Below are positions 40,689 to 49,428 of a stretch of DNA of 64,000 nt, in pieces (the first letter of the stretch is position 1; each line of letters opens with the position of its first letter). The DNA comes from Lacicoccus halitifaciens (GTDB lineage: Bacteria; Bacillota; Bacilli; Staphylococcales; Salinicoccaceae): NCBI RefSeq assembly GCF_040544485.1, contig NZ_JBDZDV010000006.1, positions 1-64,000 of the forward strand, given 5' to 3'. The notes beneath the pieces were generated by a model that was not told the DNA's origin, ran no database searches, and saw only the letters and a list, made by a program, of their open reading frames with translations. Made by a program: the position numbers and the translations under genes.

Positions 40689-41552
40689 ATGAAAGTGGAT
40701 GATTATAAATTACTCGTCACTCTGTATGAAGCTAAAACGTTGAGGCAGGCCGCCGAAAGGCTGTTCATCTCCCAGCCGGCGGTCAGCCAGAGGCTGAAAT
40801 CGATCGAAGAGGAGTGGGGCGTGGAGATCTTCATCCGGACGAAGCGGGAATTGTTCGTCACAGGACCGGGGGAGCGGATCATCCGCCATGCCCAGAAGGT
40901 CGTGGAAAATGAAAACATGCTGAAGGAGTACCTCGTGGCCCATGAAGGGGCGGTGGAAGGCAATTTGAACCTCGGCGTCTCATCATTGATCGGCAGCACG
41001 ATCCTTGCAGGTGTCCTGAGGGAATATACACGGCTGTACGCCGGGGTGAACATCAACATCCAGGTCGGCTCATCCCCGCAGATCATCAATGATGCAAAAG
41101 ATTACCATATATCGATCACCCGGGGCAGGCAGGTGCTCAACAAGGAAAATAAACTGCTCTTTACAGACAGGCATTACCTCGTCACACCGAAAAGCCTCGT
41201 CGGCCAGGACAACCCGCCGGTAATCGAGTTCTTTTCGGAGCCGGTCTATATCAGGATGATCGAGAAGTATTTTGAAACGCGGTTCAACCGGAGGTATGAA
41301 CCCCAGTTCAGTGTCGACCAGATCGCGACATGCCGGGCTTTATTGTTCGAAGGTGTGGGTGTCACGGTGCTGCCTGAAATCGTCGTCAAAGACTTTGATA
41401 AGGAACAGTTCAAAATCGAGGAAGTGATCGTCGATGAAGAACCGATCACACGGGATACGTACATTTCATTCGATAAGAATGTGATGGAACTGCCGCAGGT
41501 GGAAGCATTCATAAAAGTCGTGAAGAGCTATATCAAAAATTTTGAAATGTAG
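40689..41552 (+). CDS. LysR-family transcriptional regulator
   Basis: 287-residue LysR regulator. N-terminal winged helix, residues 3-60 (LLVTLYEAKTLRQAAERLFISQPAVSQRLKSIE), then the periplasmic-binding-like effector domain (from about residue 90). AAAAGGTGATT precedes the ATG. It is divergent from the stress SDR, with about 100 bp between the two starts, so that gene is a possible target. Effector unknown. Confidence 0.9.
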   Translation: MKVDDYKLLVTLYEAKTLRQAAERLFISQPAVSQRLKSIEEEWGVEIFIRTKRELFVTGPGERIIRHAQKVVENENMLKEYLVAHEGAVEGNLNLGVSSLIGSTILAGVLREYTRLYAGVNINIQVGSSPQIINDAKDYHISITRGRQVLNKENKLLFTDRHYLVTPKSLVGQDNPPVIEFFSEPVYIRMIEKYFETRFNRRYEPQFSVDQIATCRALLFEGVGVTVLPEIVVKDFDKEQFKIEEVIVDEEPITRDTYISFDKNVMELPQVEAFIKVVKSYIKNFEM

Positions 41553-41568
41553 CACCGGGGAGTTCCGC

Positions 41569-41598
41569 TTGCAAAGCTTTCCCGGATATTGTTAGGAT
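41569..41598 (+). promoter_or_regulatory. Probable promoter of the DUF456 gene
   Basis: TTGCAA, 18-bp spacer, TAGGAT, about 50 bp before the gene. Confidence 0.45.
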
Positions 41599-41647
41599 GA
41601 AGTGATGCTGATGGTACGCAAACTCATATTCAAGAAGGAGTCGTTTG

Positions 41648-42133
41648 ATGGAGATTTTATGGTGGATACTGGTCATAGTCAGTTTTATCCTCGGATTCGT
41701 CGGTGTCATTGCACCGGTCATCCCTTCAGTGGTGGTGTTCTGGGTCGGGTTTTTGATTTATCACTTCCTGATAAACAGTGAGACACTGACCTGGATGTTC
41801 TGGCTGGTCGCGGCAGTTTTGACCGCGCTTGTGTTTGTCAGTGATTTGGTCGCGAACAGCTATTTCGTCAAGAAGTACGGAGGTTCGAAGAAGAGCGAGG
41901 CCGCAGCGATCATCGGGGTCATCGTCGGTATGTTCATCTACCCGCCGTTCGGCGTCATATTCGTCCCGTTCGTATTTGTCCTGGCGCTTGAATTCATATC
42001 AACAAAGGACATCAATGCAGCCTTCAGGGCGGCAGTCGGTTCGCTGCTTGCTTTTTTTGCGAGTTCGGCATTCAACTTCGTGATCTATGTACTTCTGATC
42101 ATCTGGTTCCTGCTGGATGCATTCGTATTCTAA
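41648..42133 (+). CDS. DUF456 membrane protein
   Basis: 161-residue membrane protein with about five hydrophobic segments, matching the DUF456 pattern: LGFVGVIAPVIPS in the first segment and KKYGGSKKSEAAAIIGVIVGMFI... with PPFGVIFVPF after it. The ATG at 41648 has AAGGAG 6 bases upstream and is used instead of the TTG at 41645. Function unknown. Convergent with the peptide transporter operon. Confidence 0.85.
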   Translation: MEILWWILVIVSFILGFVGVIAPVIPSVVVFWVGFLIYHFLINSETLTWMFWLVAAVLTALVFVSDLVANSYFVKKYGGSKKSEAAAIIGVIVGMFIYPPFGVIFVPFVFVLALEFISTKDINAAFRAAVGSLLAFFASSAFNFVIYVLLIIWFLLDAFVF

Positions 42134-42136
42134 ATG

Positions 42137-42178
42137 AAAAATCGCACTTGGCTCATGGGAGCCAAGTGCGATTTTTTT
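42137..42178. terminator. Bidirectional terminator, DUF456 / oppF
   Basis: AAAAATCGCACTTGGCTC / GAGCCAAGTGCGATTTTT with a 4-base loop. It touches the oppF stop. Confidence 0.92.
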
Positions 42179-43271
42179 AACGTTGATTCAATTCTTCTTT
42201 AGTTTCAGCGATATCCTGGCCTTCTTCGTCGAGCACTTTGCGTACATTCTTCATCTCATGGGTCGGCTTGTGTCTGCCTTCCTGGATATCGATTGCATAA
42301 TGGCATGCAACGTCATGCTGTCCTGCATATGTTTCATCCTTGTGTTCAAGGACCGGTATTTCCGTTCTGCACTTATCTGTTGCGAACGGGCACCTTGTAT
42401 GGAATCGGCAGCCTGACGGCGGATCGATCGGTGACGGTACGTCCCCGCGGAGGAAGATGCGTTCGCTCTTATTCTTCGGATCCGGTACAGGGATTGCCGA
42501 AAGCAGCGCCTTTGTATAAGGGTGCTGCGGGTTGTCGAAGATGCTCTTCGTATCCCCCATCTCGACGATTTTACCGAGATACATGACGATGATCCTGTCC
42601 GAGATGTGCCTTACGACACCGAGGTCGTGAGCGATGAACAGGTACGTGAGCCCCATTTCACGCTGCAGCCTCTGCAGCAGGTTCAATACCTGCGCCTGGA
42701 TTGATACGTCCAGGGCACTGACCGCCTCGTCTGCGATGATCAGCTTCGGATTCACTGCAAGCGCACGGGCGATGCCGATACGCTGGCGCTGGCCGCCTGA
42801 GAATTCATGCGGGAACCGGTCGATCTGGTGCTTTTGAAGGCCGACGGTTTCCATGATTTCGAGTGCACGCTGCTCCCTTTCCTTGGGTTCTCCGATGTTT
42901 TGTATCGTCATCGCTTCTATCAAAGTCATTTTCACGGTTTTCCTCGGGTTGAGTGATGCATACGGATCCTGGAAGATGATCTGCATATCACTGCGCATCT
43001 TGCGCATTTCCGATTTGCTCAAGGCAAGGACATCCGTGCCCTGGAAGGTGACTTTGCCTTCAGTCGGCTCATCAAGGCGGAGTATCGCCCGGCCGGTAGT
43101 CGATTTCCCGCAGCCGGATTCGCCGACGACGGAGACCGTCTCGCCTTCATTGATATGGAAGCTGATGTCATCCACCGCCTTGACATGGTTGACCGTGCGT
43201 CCGAGGAAACCGCCCTTTATCGGGAAGTACTGCTTCAGACCTTCAACTTCAAGAAGAGTGTTCTTTGTCAT
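42177..43271 (-). CDS. oppF: Opp/Dpp-type peptide ABC transporter ATPase (OppF)
   Basis: 364-residue ATPase of an oligopeptide/dipeptide importer. Walker A GESGCGKST, signature FSGGQRQRIGIARAL, Walker B LIIADEAVSALD, then the C-terminal oligopeptide extension with the four-cysteine-type region PPSGCRFHTRCPFATDKC that can hold an iron-sulfur cluster. The last 45 residues are acidic and basic mixed and longer than usual. AGGAGG lies upstream inside oppD, which it overlaps by 23 bases. Last gene of the four-gene minus-strand operon. Confidence 0.92.
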   Translation of the reverse strand: MTKNTLLEVEGLKQYFPIKGGFLGRTVNHVKAVDDISFHINEGETVSVVGESGCGKSTTGRAILRLDEPTEGKVTFQGTDVLALSKSEMRKMRSDMQIIFQDPYASLNPRKTVKMTLIEAMTIQNIGEPKEREQRALEIMETVGLQKHQIDRFPHEFSGGQRQRIGIARALAVNPKLIIADEAVSALDVSIQAQVLNLLQRLQREMGLTYLFIAHDLGVVRHISDRIIVMYLGKIVEMGDTKSIFDNPQHPYTKALLSAIPVPDPKNKSERIFLRGDVPSPIDPPSGCRFHTRCPFATDKCRTEIPVLEHKDETYAGQHDVACHYAIDIQEGRHKPTHEMKNVRKVLDEEGQDIAETKEELNQR

Positions 43272-44262
43272 ATACGTTTACCTCCTCTCCATCCCATTCA
43301 TCAGTGTAGATCCAGCATCTGACATCGTTGCCGTCCTCCTGTGTTTCGAGGTCCGGCAGTGTTGCGCAGATGTCGCTGGCAAACGGGCATCTTGGTGCAA
43401 AGCGGCAGCCTGACGGCATTTCATCGGGCGCCGGAACGTTGCCTTTGATCGGGATCAGTTCATCCTGATCGATATCATGGCGCGGCAGTGAGTTCAGCAG
43501 GCCGACAGTATAAGGGTGGCGCGGATTTTCGAATAGAGACTCGACATCCGCGAATTCAACGACCTTTCCGCAGTACATGACCGCAACGTAGTCACATGTC
43601 TCAGCAACGACGCCGAGGTCATGGGTGATCATTACGACACTCATGCCGATTTCCTCCTGAAGCTCTTTGATCAGTTCAAGGATCTGTGCCTGTATGGTCA
43701 CATCAAGTGCCGTCGTCGGCTCATCGGCGATGAGCAGTTCAGGCTTACAGGCGAGGGCTATGGCAATCATCACACGCTGCCTCATCCCGCCGGAAAGTTC
43801 GTAAGGATATTGGTCTACACGTTTATCCGGGGAAGGGATGCCGACAAGTTCAAGCATCTCGATAGAACGTTTCGTGCCTTCCTTCTTGCCGAGGCCCTGA
43901 TGTATTTTGAATGACTCCCGAAGCTGCTGCCCGACTGTATATACCGGATTCAGGGAAGTCATCGGTTCCTGGAAGATCATGGAGATTTCATTACCCCTGA
44001 TCTGCCTCATTCGCGATTCTTTGGCTGTGGTGAGTTCCTCACCTTTAAAGCTGATGCTGCCACCCACAATCTTACCCGGATCTTCTATCAACTTCAAAAT
44101 CGACAGTGCGGTGATACTTTTACCTGAACCGGACTCTCCGACAATGCCGAGCGTTTTTCCCTTCGGCACGTTAAAGGTGACACCGTCAACTGCTTTTATC
44201 TCATTTCCTTCAACGAAGAAGGAAGTTTTTAAATCATTTACATCAAGTATGTTATCTGACAT
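43249..44262 (-). CDS. oppD: Opp/Dpp-type peptide ABC transporter ATPase (OppD)
   Basis: 337-residue partner ATPase. Walker A GESGSGKSI, signature LSGGMRQRVMIAIAL, Walker B LLIADEPTTALD, and the C-terminal PSGCRFAPRCPFASDIC region. The ATG at 44262 is chosen; GTG at 44271 falls within the ribosome-binding site GGGAGTGA. It starts 16 bases after the permease gene stop and overlaps oppF, so translation of the two ATPases is linked. Confidence 0.92.
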   Translation of the reverse strand: MSDNILDVNDLKTSFFVEGNEIKAVDGVTFNVPKGKTLGIVGESGSGKSITALSILKLIEDPGKIVGGSISFKGEELTTAKESRMRQIRGNEISMIFQEPMTSLNPVYTVGQQLRESFKIHQGLGKKEGTKRSIEMLELVGIPSPDKRVDQYPYELSGGMRQRVMIAIALACKPELLIADEPTTALDVTIQAQILELIKELQEEIGMSVVMITHDLGVVAETCDYVAVMYCGKVVEFADVESLFENPRHPYTVGLLNSLPRHDIDQDELIPIKGNVPAPDEMPSGCRFAPRCPFASDICATLPDLETQEDGNDVRCWIYTDEWDGEEVNVYDKEHSS

Positions 44263-44278
44263 TTTTGTCACTCCCTAC

Positions 44279-45199
44279 CTAGTTTAGGTCCACACGCTTG
44301 TTCAGCATTCTGTAAGAAATATCAACCAGCAGGTTGACGAAGACGAAAGTGACGGCAATCACAAGAACAGCACCCTGCACTACAGGGAAGTCCCTCTGCA
44401 GGATTGAATCGATGATCAGTCTGCCGAGGCCGTTGATTGCGAATACACTCTCTGTCAGCACTGAACCGGCAAGCAAGTAGCCGAATTGCAGACCGACAAC
44501 GGTCACGACCGGAATTAAAGCATTCTTAAGTGCGTGACGGAAAATTACCACACGTTCCTTCACACCTTTGGCACGTGCAGTACGTATATAATCCTGATTG
44601 ATGACATCCAGCATCGAACTCCGTGTCATACGTGCAATGATTGCTGCACCGGCTGTACCGAGTGCAATGACAGGTAGGACGATCTGATCAAGATTTCCCC
44701 AGCCGGTCGGTGCAAACCAGCCGAGTTCGATTGAAAACCACTGGATCAGCATGAGGCCGAGCCAGAAGTTCGGCATTGAAAGGCCGAACAGAGTGACGAT
44801 CATAAGTGCAACATCAGAAAAAGAATAACGTCTGACGGCTGAGACGATACCGGCAAGCAGACCTAAGACAAGGCTGAAGATTGTCGAGTAGATTGATAAT
44901 TCCAAAGTGATGAAGAACCTTGCCTGGATATGGTTCATCACCGGGATGTTATCTCTGATTGATGTACCAAAATCAAGCTGCAAAGCATTCGTCAGGAAGT
45001 TCCAATATTGTACATACAGTGGATCATTCAATCCTAAACGCTGTTCAATCGCCCTTACGGTTGCTTCAGGCGCACTTTCACCTGCCATGATGACTGCCGG
45101 GTTACCTGGAGTGAGGTGCATCAGACTGAACACAAGTATCGAAACCCCAAGCAGAACAGGGATAAGCTGCAAAATACGTCTAATAATAAATGTTGTCAT
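44279..45199 (-). CDS. oppB: Opp/Dpp-type permease, B subunit
   Basis: 306-residue inner-membrane permease with six segments. The N-terminus FIIRRILQLIPVLLGVSILVF is typical of the B subunit, and the EAA loop is RTARAKGVKERVVIFRHALKNALIPVV. TAGGAGG precedes the ATG. It is second in the operon, after the C subunit; most opp/dpp operons have B before C. Confidence 0.93.
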   Translation of the reverse strand: MTTFIIRRILQLIPVLLGVSILVFSLMHLTPGNPAVIMAGESAPEATVRAIEQRLGLNDPLYVQYWNFLTNALQLDFGTSIRDNIPVMNHIQARFFITLELSIYSTIFSLVLGLLAGIVSAVRRYSFSDVALMIVTLFGLSMPNFWLGLMLIQWFSIELGWFAPTGWGNLDQIVLPVIALGTAGAAIIARMTRSSMLDVINQDYIRTARAKGVKERVVIFRHALKNALIPVVTVVGLQFGYLLAGSVLTESVFAINGLGRLIIDSILQRDFPVVQGAVLVIAVTFVFVNLLVDISYRMLNKRVDLN

Positions 45200-45209
45200 G
45201 ATTTACCTC

Positions 45210-46118
45210 CTAATTTTTCTGTTTAGGATCAATTGCATCTCTCAATCCATCTCCAAATAAGTTGAAGGCCAGTACTACAATCACAATCATCATACCCGGG
45301 AAGAAAGTGATATGGCCTGCCTGATACATGTAGTTACGTCCATCGTTCAACATTGCACCCCATTCAGGTGTCGGTGGCTGTACACCAAGCCCAAGGAATG
45401 AAAGTCCTGCTGCAGAAAGAATTGCAGAAGCGATGAACAGTGTCGTGTTGACGATGATCGGCGACATGATGTTCGGCAGGATGTGCTGGAATATGATTTT
45501 GCCGTCCCTTGCACCGAGTGCACGTATTGCATCGACATACTCAAGTTTTTTCGTGGTCAGGGTGGAACCACGGACGATACGGGCGAACTGCGGCAATGAA
45601 CCGATTGCGATGGCAATGGTGACGTTGATCGTGCTGCCACCGAGGACAGAAACGATTGCAAGCGCAAGCAGTATGCCCGGGAATGCAAGCAGTACATCCA
45701 TTACACGCATGATGATGGTATCCAACCATCCACCGTAGTAACCTGCGATGATCCCGAGAGGTACACCGACAATTGCCCCCATGAACGTAGCTGCAAAGCC
45801 CACACCGAGTGTTATGTACATACCATGAAGTATACGGAAGAAGATATCCCTGCCGAGATGATCCGTCCCAAACCAGTGTGCAGCTGAAGGACCCTCCAGT
45901 TTTTCCGTCAGACTCGTGGCATTCGAATTGACACCGAGTAAATTGTAGTTGGCATCTATTGCACCGAAAATCGATACAAGTAATAAAAACGCCAGTACAT
46001 AAAAACCGATCAGGGCTGACTTATTCTTTCTAAGCCGTTTGAAAAACTCTTTAAAACTTTTGATACGCGGGTTTACGGGCTTAGTATCCCGAACCCTCTC
46101 TTTAGAAGCGACCGCCAT
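45210..46118 (-). CDS. oppC: Opp/Dpp-type permease, C subunit
   Basis: 302-residue permease. A cytosolic N-terminus of about 35 residues with an OppC_N helix (RIKSFKEFFKRLRKNKSALIGFYVL) is followed by six segments. The EAA loop is DAIRALGARDGKIIFQHILPNIMSPIIV, and the end LFGDGLRDAIDPKQ is diagnostic of the C subunit. AGGGGG precedes the ATG. First gene of the operon, divergent from the first binding-protein gene. Confidence 0.93.
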   Translation of the reverse strand: MAVASKERVRDTKPVNPRIKSFKEFFKRLRKNKSALIGFYVLAFLLLVSIFGAIDANYNLLGVNSNATSLTEKLEGPSAAHWFGTDHLGRDIFFRILHGMYITLGVGFAATFMGAIVGVPLGIIAGYYGGWLDTIIMRVMDVLLAFPGILLALAIVSVLGGSTINVTIAIAIGSLPQFARIVRGSTLTTKKLEYVDAIRALGARDGKIIFQHILPNIMSPIIVNTTLFIASAILSAAGLSFLGLGVQPPTPEWGAMLNDGRNYMYQAGHITFFPGMMIVIVVLAFNLFGDGLRDAIDPKQKN

Positions 46119-46189
46119 TCAAGAGACCCCCTTATCATAGAAATTTAGGAATAGTGTGAAAACTATACTTATAATATAGCTATTAAATA

Positions 46190-46218
46190 ATAATACATTT
46201 TCGAATGCATAATAGCAA
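46190..46218 (-). promoter_or_regulatory. Sigma-A promoter of the opp operon
   Basis: Minus strand reads TTGCTA, 17-bp spacer, TATTAT, about 70 bp before the oppC start. Confidence 0.6.
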
Positions 46219-46304
46219 CGTTAAATAAGGAGAATTAAATCACAAAGTGCCTTGGAATAACTTAAAATGTAACTAATAATGTACTAATAAAACAAGAAAA
46301 GGCG

Positions 46305-46334
46305 TTTACAATTTCTAATTCATAGTGTTACAAT
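46305..46334 (+). promoter_or_regulatory. Sigma-A promoter of the first binding-protein gene
   Basis: TTTACA, 18-bp spacer, TACAAT, about 50 bp before the start codon. Confidence 0.55.
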
Positions 46335-46387
46335 AGGAAATAATTCCTGGTAAAGGGATAGGAATTAAAAATTGAGGAGGTTTTTAG

Positions 46388-48067
46388 ATGAAATACATAA
46401 TGAAATTCACATTGCTTATGGGACTTGTCATGGTCCTTTCAGCATGCAGCGATGACAGTGAGGTCGCGAAGGAAGGTGCAGGCAAAGCAGAAGCGGGTGA
46501 GGCTGAAGCAGGCGGGGACCTGGTCATATCCACAGGCAATGACATCGTGTCCCTCGATCCGCATGCCAGCAATGAATTGTATTCGGACCAGGTGAGGAAC
46601 ACGATTTACGAAGGTCTTGTCACTCAGGACGAAAACTTTGAGATTGAACCGCTGCTCGCTGAAGATTGGGAGCAGGTGGACGATCTGACATGGCAATTCG
46701 AACTGCGGGAAGGTGTGCCTTTCCATGACGGCAGCGAATTCAATGCCGAAGTCGTCAAAGCGAACCTCGACAGGCTGACCGATCCCGCTGTGGCTTCTCC
46801 AAGGCTGAGCCTTTTCGAAATGATCTCGGAAGTTGAGGTTCTCGATGAATACACGGTGGAAATCACAACGGAGTATCCGTTTGCGCCGCTGCTCAATCAT
46901 CTGACGCATGACGGCGGCGGTATGATCAGTAAAGAGGTCATAGATGAAGACTACAGACAGGCGATTGAAAATTCAGGCGCCGGATATTCAGTTGAGGAAT
47001 ATTACGCACTGCGCGAAGACGGCGGGGAAGGGTTTGAAGAAGCGGCTGATGAGATCTCCGAAGAACTCGGTTCCGTGGTGGACCAAAACCCTGTCGGCAC
47101 GAACTATGCGAAGTTCGAGTCGAGGACACCGGGGGAAAGCATTGTACTTGCGAAAAACGAAGACTACTGGCAGGGGCCGATGCACCTGGATACCATCACT
47201 TTCAAGATTGTTGCTGAAACAGGTGCAAGGATGGCCGAACTTGAAACGGGCACGTCACATGTGATATTCGGCTATGATTCAAGCAATGTCGAAAGGATAG
47301 AAAACCACCCGGAAACGGAAGCTTACAATAATTCGAGTGTGGCTATCAATTTCATCGGGTTCAACACCCAAAAGGAACCGCTCGACGATGTGCGGGTCAG
47401 GCAGGCCATCTCGCACGCGGTGGACAGGGATGAAATCATGGCGGGTATATACAATGATATGGGCAGAGTGCCTGACGGCCCGCTGATTGAAGGCATGGCC
47501 GGACACACGGCAGACAACGCGGAATTCGAATACGATCTGGAGGAAGCACAAAGGCTGATGGAAGAGGCGGGCCATGAAGATGGCTTCGAACTCAGCATCA
47601 TCACCAACGATGCACCGGAAAGGGTGGACACGGCGATCTACCTGCAGGAAGCACTCGCTCACCTCAATATCAATGCGACTGTGGAGCAGATTGAATGGGG
47701 GACTTATCTCGAAGAGGCCTCCTCCGGAGAGCACGACATATTCCTTCTGGGATGGCCGAACTTCACAGGGGATCCCGACCAGGCACTCTGGCCGCTGTTC
47801 CATTCGAGCATGCACGGTGCCGGAGGCAACCGTACATTTTATGACAACCCGGAACTTGATGCGCTGCTTGAAGCGGGACGTGCGGAAAGTGATGAAGAAG
47901 CGCGTGCCGAAATATACGAAGAAGCACAGGCAATACTTGTGGAAGACGCACCGGCGATCTACTTCAACGAGAGCATCAGCATGAATGCATACAGAAGTGA
48001 AGTGGAAGGCCTGTATATAGACGATTTCATCAAACCTGATTTCCGCAATGTGACATTGACGGAATGA
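46388..48067 (+). CDS. Peptide-type ABC substrate-binding lipoprotein 1
   Basis: 559-residue SBP_bac_5 family lipoprotein; lipobox VLSAC. It would capture an oligopeptide, dipeptide or metal complex outside the cell and hand it to the divergent permease. Shared family marks: SLDPHASN at the N-terminal lobe, FHDGSEFNAEVVKANLDRL, and the closing INDYRSEVEGLY-like region. The motif usually read GTGPF is GTNYAKF here. AGGAGG precedes the ATG. It is the first of four paralogues in 8.5 kb and lies closest to the transporter genes, so it is the likeliest cognate receptor. Confidence 0.9.
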   Translation: MKYIMKFTLLMGLVMVLSACSDDSEVAKEGAGKAEAGEAEAGGDLVISTGNDIVSLDPHASNELYSDQVRNTIYEGLVTQDENFEIEPLLAEDWEQVDDLTWQFELREGVPFHDGSEFNAEVVKANLDRLTDPAVASPRLSLFEMISEVEVLDEYTVEITTEYPFAPLLNHLTHDGGGMISKEVIDEDYRQAIENSGAGYSVEEYYALREDGGEGFEEAADEISEELGSVVDQNPVGTNYAKFESRTPGESIVLAKNEDYWQGPMHLDTITFKIVAETGARMAELETGTSHVIFGYDSSNVERIENHPETEAYNNSSVAINFIGFNTQKEPLDDVRVRQAISHAVDRDEIMAGIYNDMGRVPDGPLIEGMAGHTADNAEFEYDLEEAQRLMEEAGHEDGFELSIITNDAPERVDTAIYLQEALAHLNINATVEQIEWGTYLEEASSGEHDIFLLGWPNFTGDPDQALWPLFHSSMHGAGGNRTFYDNPELDALLEAGRAESDEEARAEIYEEAQAILVEDAPAIYFNESISMNAYRSEVEGLYIDDFIKPDFRNVTLTE

Positions 48068-48071
48068 TGAT

Positions 48072-48107
48072 AAAACCCGTGCCGGGAGTCCCGGCACGGG
48101 TTTTATC
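48072..48107. terminator. Bidirectional terminator, binding protein 1 / alcohol dehydrogenase
   Basis: AAAACCCGTGCCGGG, loop AGT, CCCGGCACGGGTTTT; strong perfect stem between convergent genes. Confidence 0.92.
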
Positions 48108-48119
48108 TTTCTGTTTAAA

Positions 48120-49250
48120 TTATGGTTTCATGACGACTTTGATGCAGCCGTCGTCATGATTGTTGAAGATGTTATACATTTTTTCCGCTTTCTTGAGCGG
48201 CACGTTATGGGTGATGATGTCAGTCGGGTCGATCTTCCCTTCCTTCACCATTTCATAGAGCTCCGGCATATAATGGATGACCGGTGCCTGCCCGGCTTTG
48301 ACAGTTATATTACGTGAGAAGATGCGGTGCAGCGGATAACCTGTTCCCGGTGCGCCGTATATTCCCGTCAGCTGGATGGTGCCGAACTTCTTCACCATCC
48401 TTGCCGCCAGAATGATTGGATCGATGGTGCCGATCTGGCCGCCAAGTGTTTTGATGCGGTCTTTAGTGGTGATCTCGCCGTCCATGCCGACACAGTCGAT
48501 GACCACTTCGGCGCCGCCTTTTGTAATTTCATGGACATAGTCGCCGATATTGCTGATTTCCTTATAGTTGTATGCTTCAACGTTGTTCGTGCGTCTCGCA
48601 TGATCGAGCCTCACCTGGTTATGGTCGATGGCAATCACGCGGCTCGCACCTTTCATCCATGCAAACTTCTGGGTCATCAGGCCGATTGGGCCGGATCCGA
48701 GGACAACGACCGTGTCGCCCTCTTTAACGCCGCTGTGGTCCACGCTCCAGTAAGCTGTCGGCATGACGTCCGACAGGAACAGGAGGCTCTCATCTTCAAG
48801 CTCGCTGTCTTCCGGAACGAGGAATGAAGTGAAGTCCGCATAAGGGACGCGCAAATACTCCGCCTGTCCGCCGGGATAGTCGCCGAACACTTCCCCAAAT
48901 CCGAAGTATGCTCCTGTGTCGAGATGCGGATTGGAATTGTCGCACTGGCTCTCCATTTGGTTATTACAGAAATGGCAATCCCCGCATCCGATGTTGAAAG
49001 GGATGACAACGCGGTCCCCGACTTTCCTGTTCTTAACGCCCGGTCCCACTTCTTCTACGATACCCATGGGCTCGTGGCCGATGATGTAATCGTTAGTAAT
49101 CGGCATGCTTTTACGGAACAGGTGCAGATCCGAACCGCATATTGCGGTGGAGGTGACCCGTATGATCATATCGGTGCCTTCCTGAATCTCAGGGGCCTTC
49201 ATCTTCTTGACTTTGACTTTGTTTTTCCCTTGTACAGTTACAGCTTGCAA
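48120..49250 (-). CDS. Zinc-dependent alcohol dehydrogenase
   Basis: 376-residue medium-chain dehydrogenase of the glutathione-independent formaldehyde/threonine dehydrogenase-like type. Catalytic zinc ligands in ICGSDLHLF and GHEPMGIVEEVG; structural zinc cysteines in CGDCHFCNNQMESQC; NAD loop VLGSGPIGLM. The TTG at 49250 gives MQAVTVQGK, the common start of this family, with AGGA 10 bases upstream; the GTG at 49259 sits against that site. It interrupts the row of binding-protein genes on the opposite strand. Substrate unknown. Confidence 0.9.
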   Translation of the reverse strand: MQAVTVQGKNKVKVKKMKAPEIQEGTDMIIRVTSTAICGSDLHLFRKSMPITNDYIIGHEPMGIVEEVGPGVKNRKVGDRVVIPFNIGCGDCHFCNNQMESQCDNSNPHLDTGAYFGFGEVFGDYPGGQAEYLRVPYADFTSFLVPEDSELEDESLLFLSDVMPTAYWSVDHSGVKEGDTVVVLGSGPIGLMTQKFAWMKGASRVIAIDHNQVRLDHARRTNNVEAYNYKEISNIGDYVHEITKGGAEVVIDCVGMDGEITTKDRIKTLGGQIGTIDPIILAARMVKKFGTIQLTGIYGAPGTGYPLHRIFSRNITVKAGQAPVIHYMPELYEMVKEGKIDPTDIITHNVPLKKAEKMYNIFNNHDDGCIKVVMKP

Positions 49251-49428
49251 TATAGACACATCCTTTACATGAGATTTTCATATTAAATTCCCTGAAAGGA
49301 GAAATATAAACATTACAGGGAGAGGGGAGTTCATTAGTTTTCAGACTTTTCTAGGATTTTTGGTGACTTTTGGATAGATTTTACATAATATAGAACTTAA
49401 AGGTTGATACTTGCAAAGGGGGATGAAA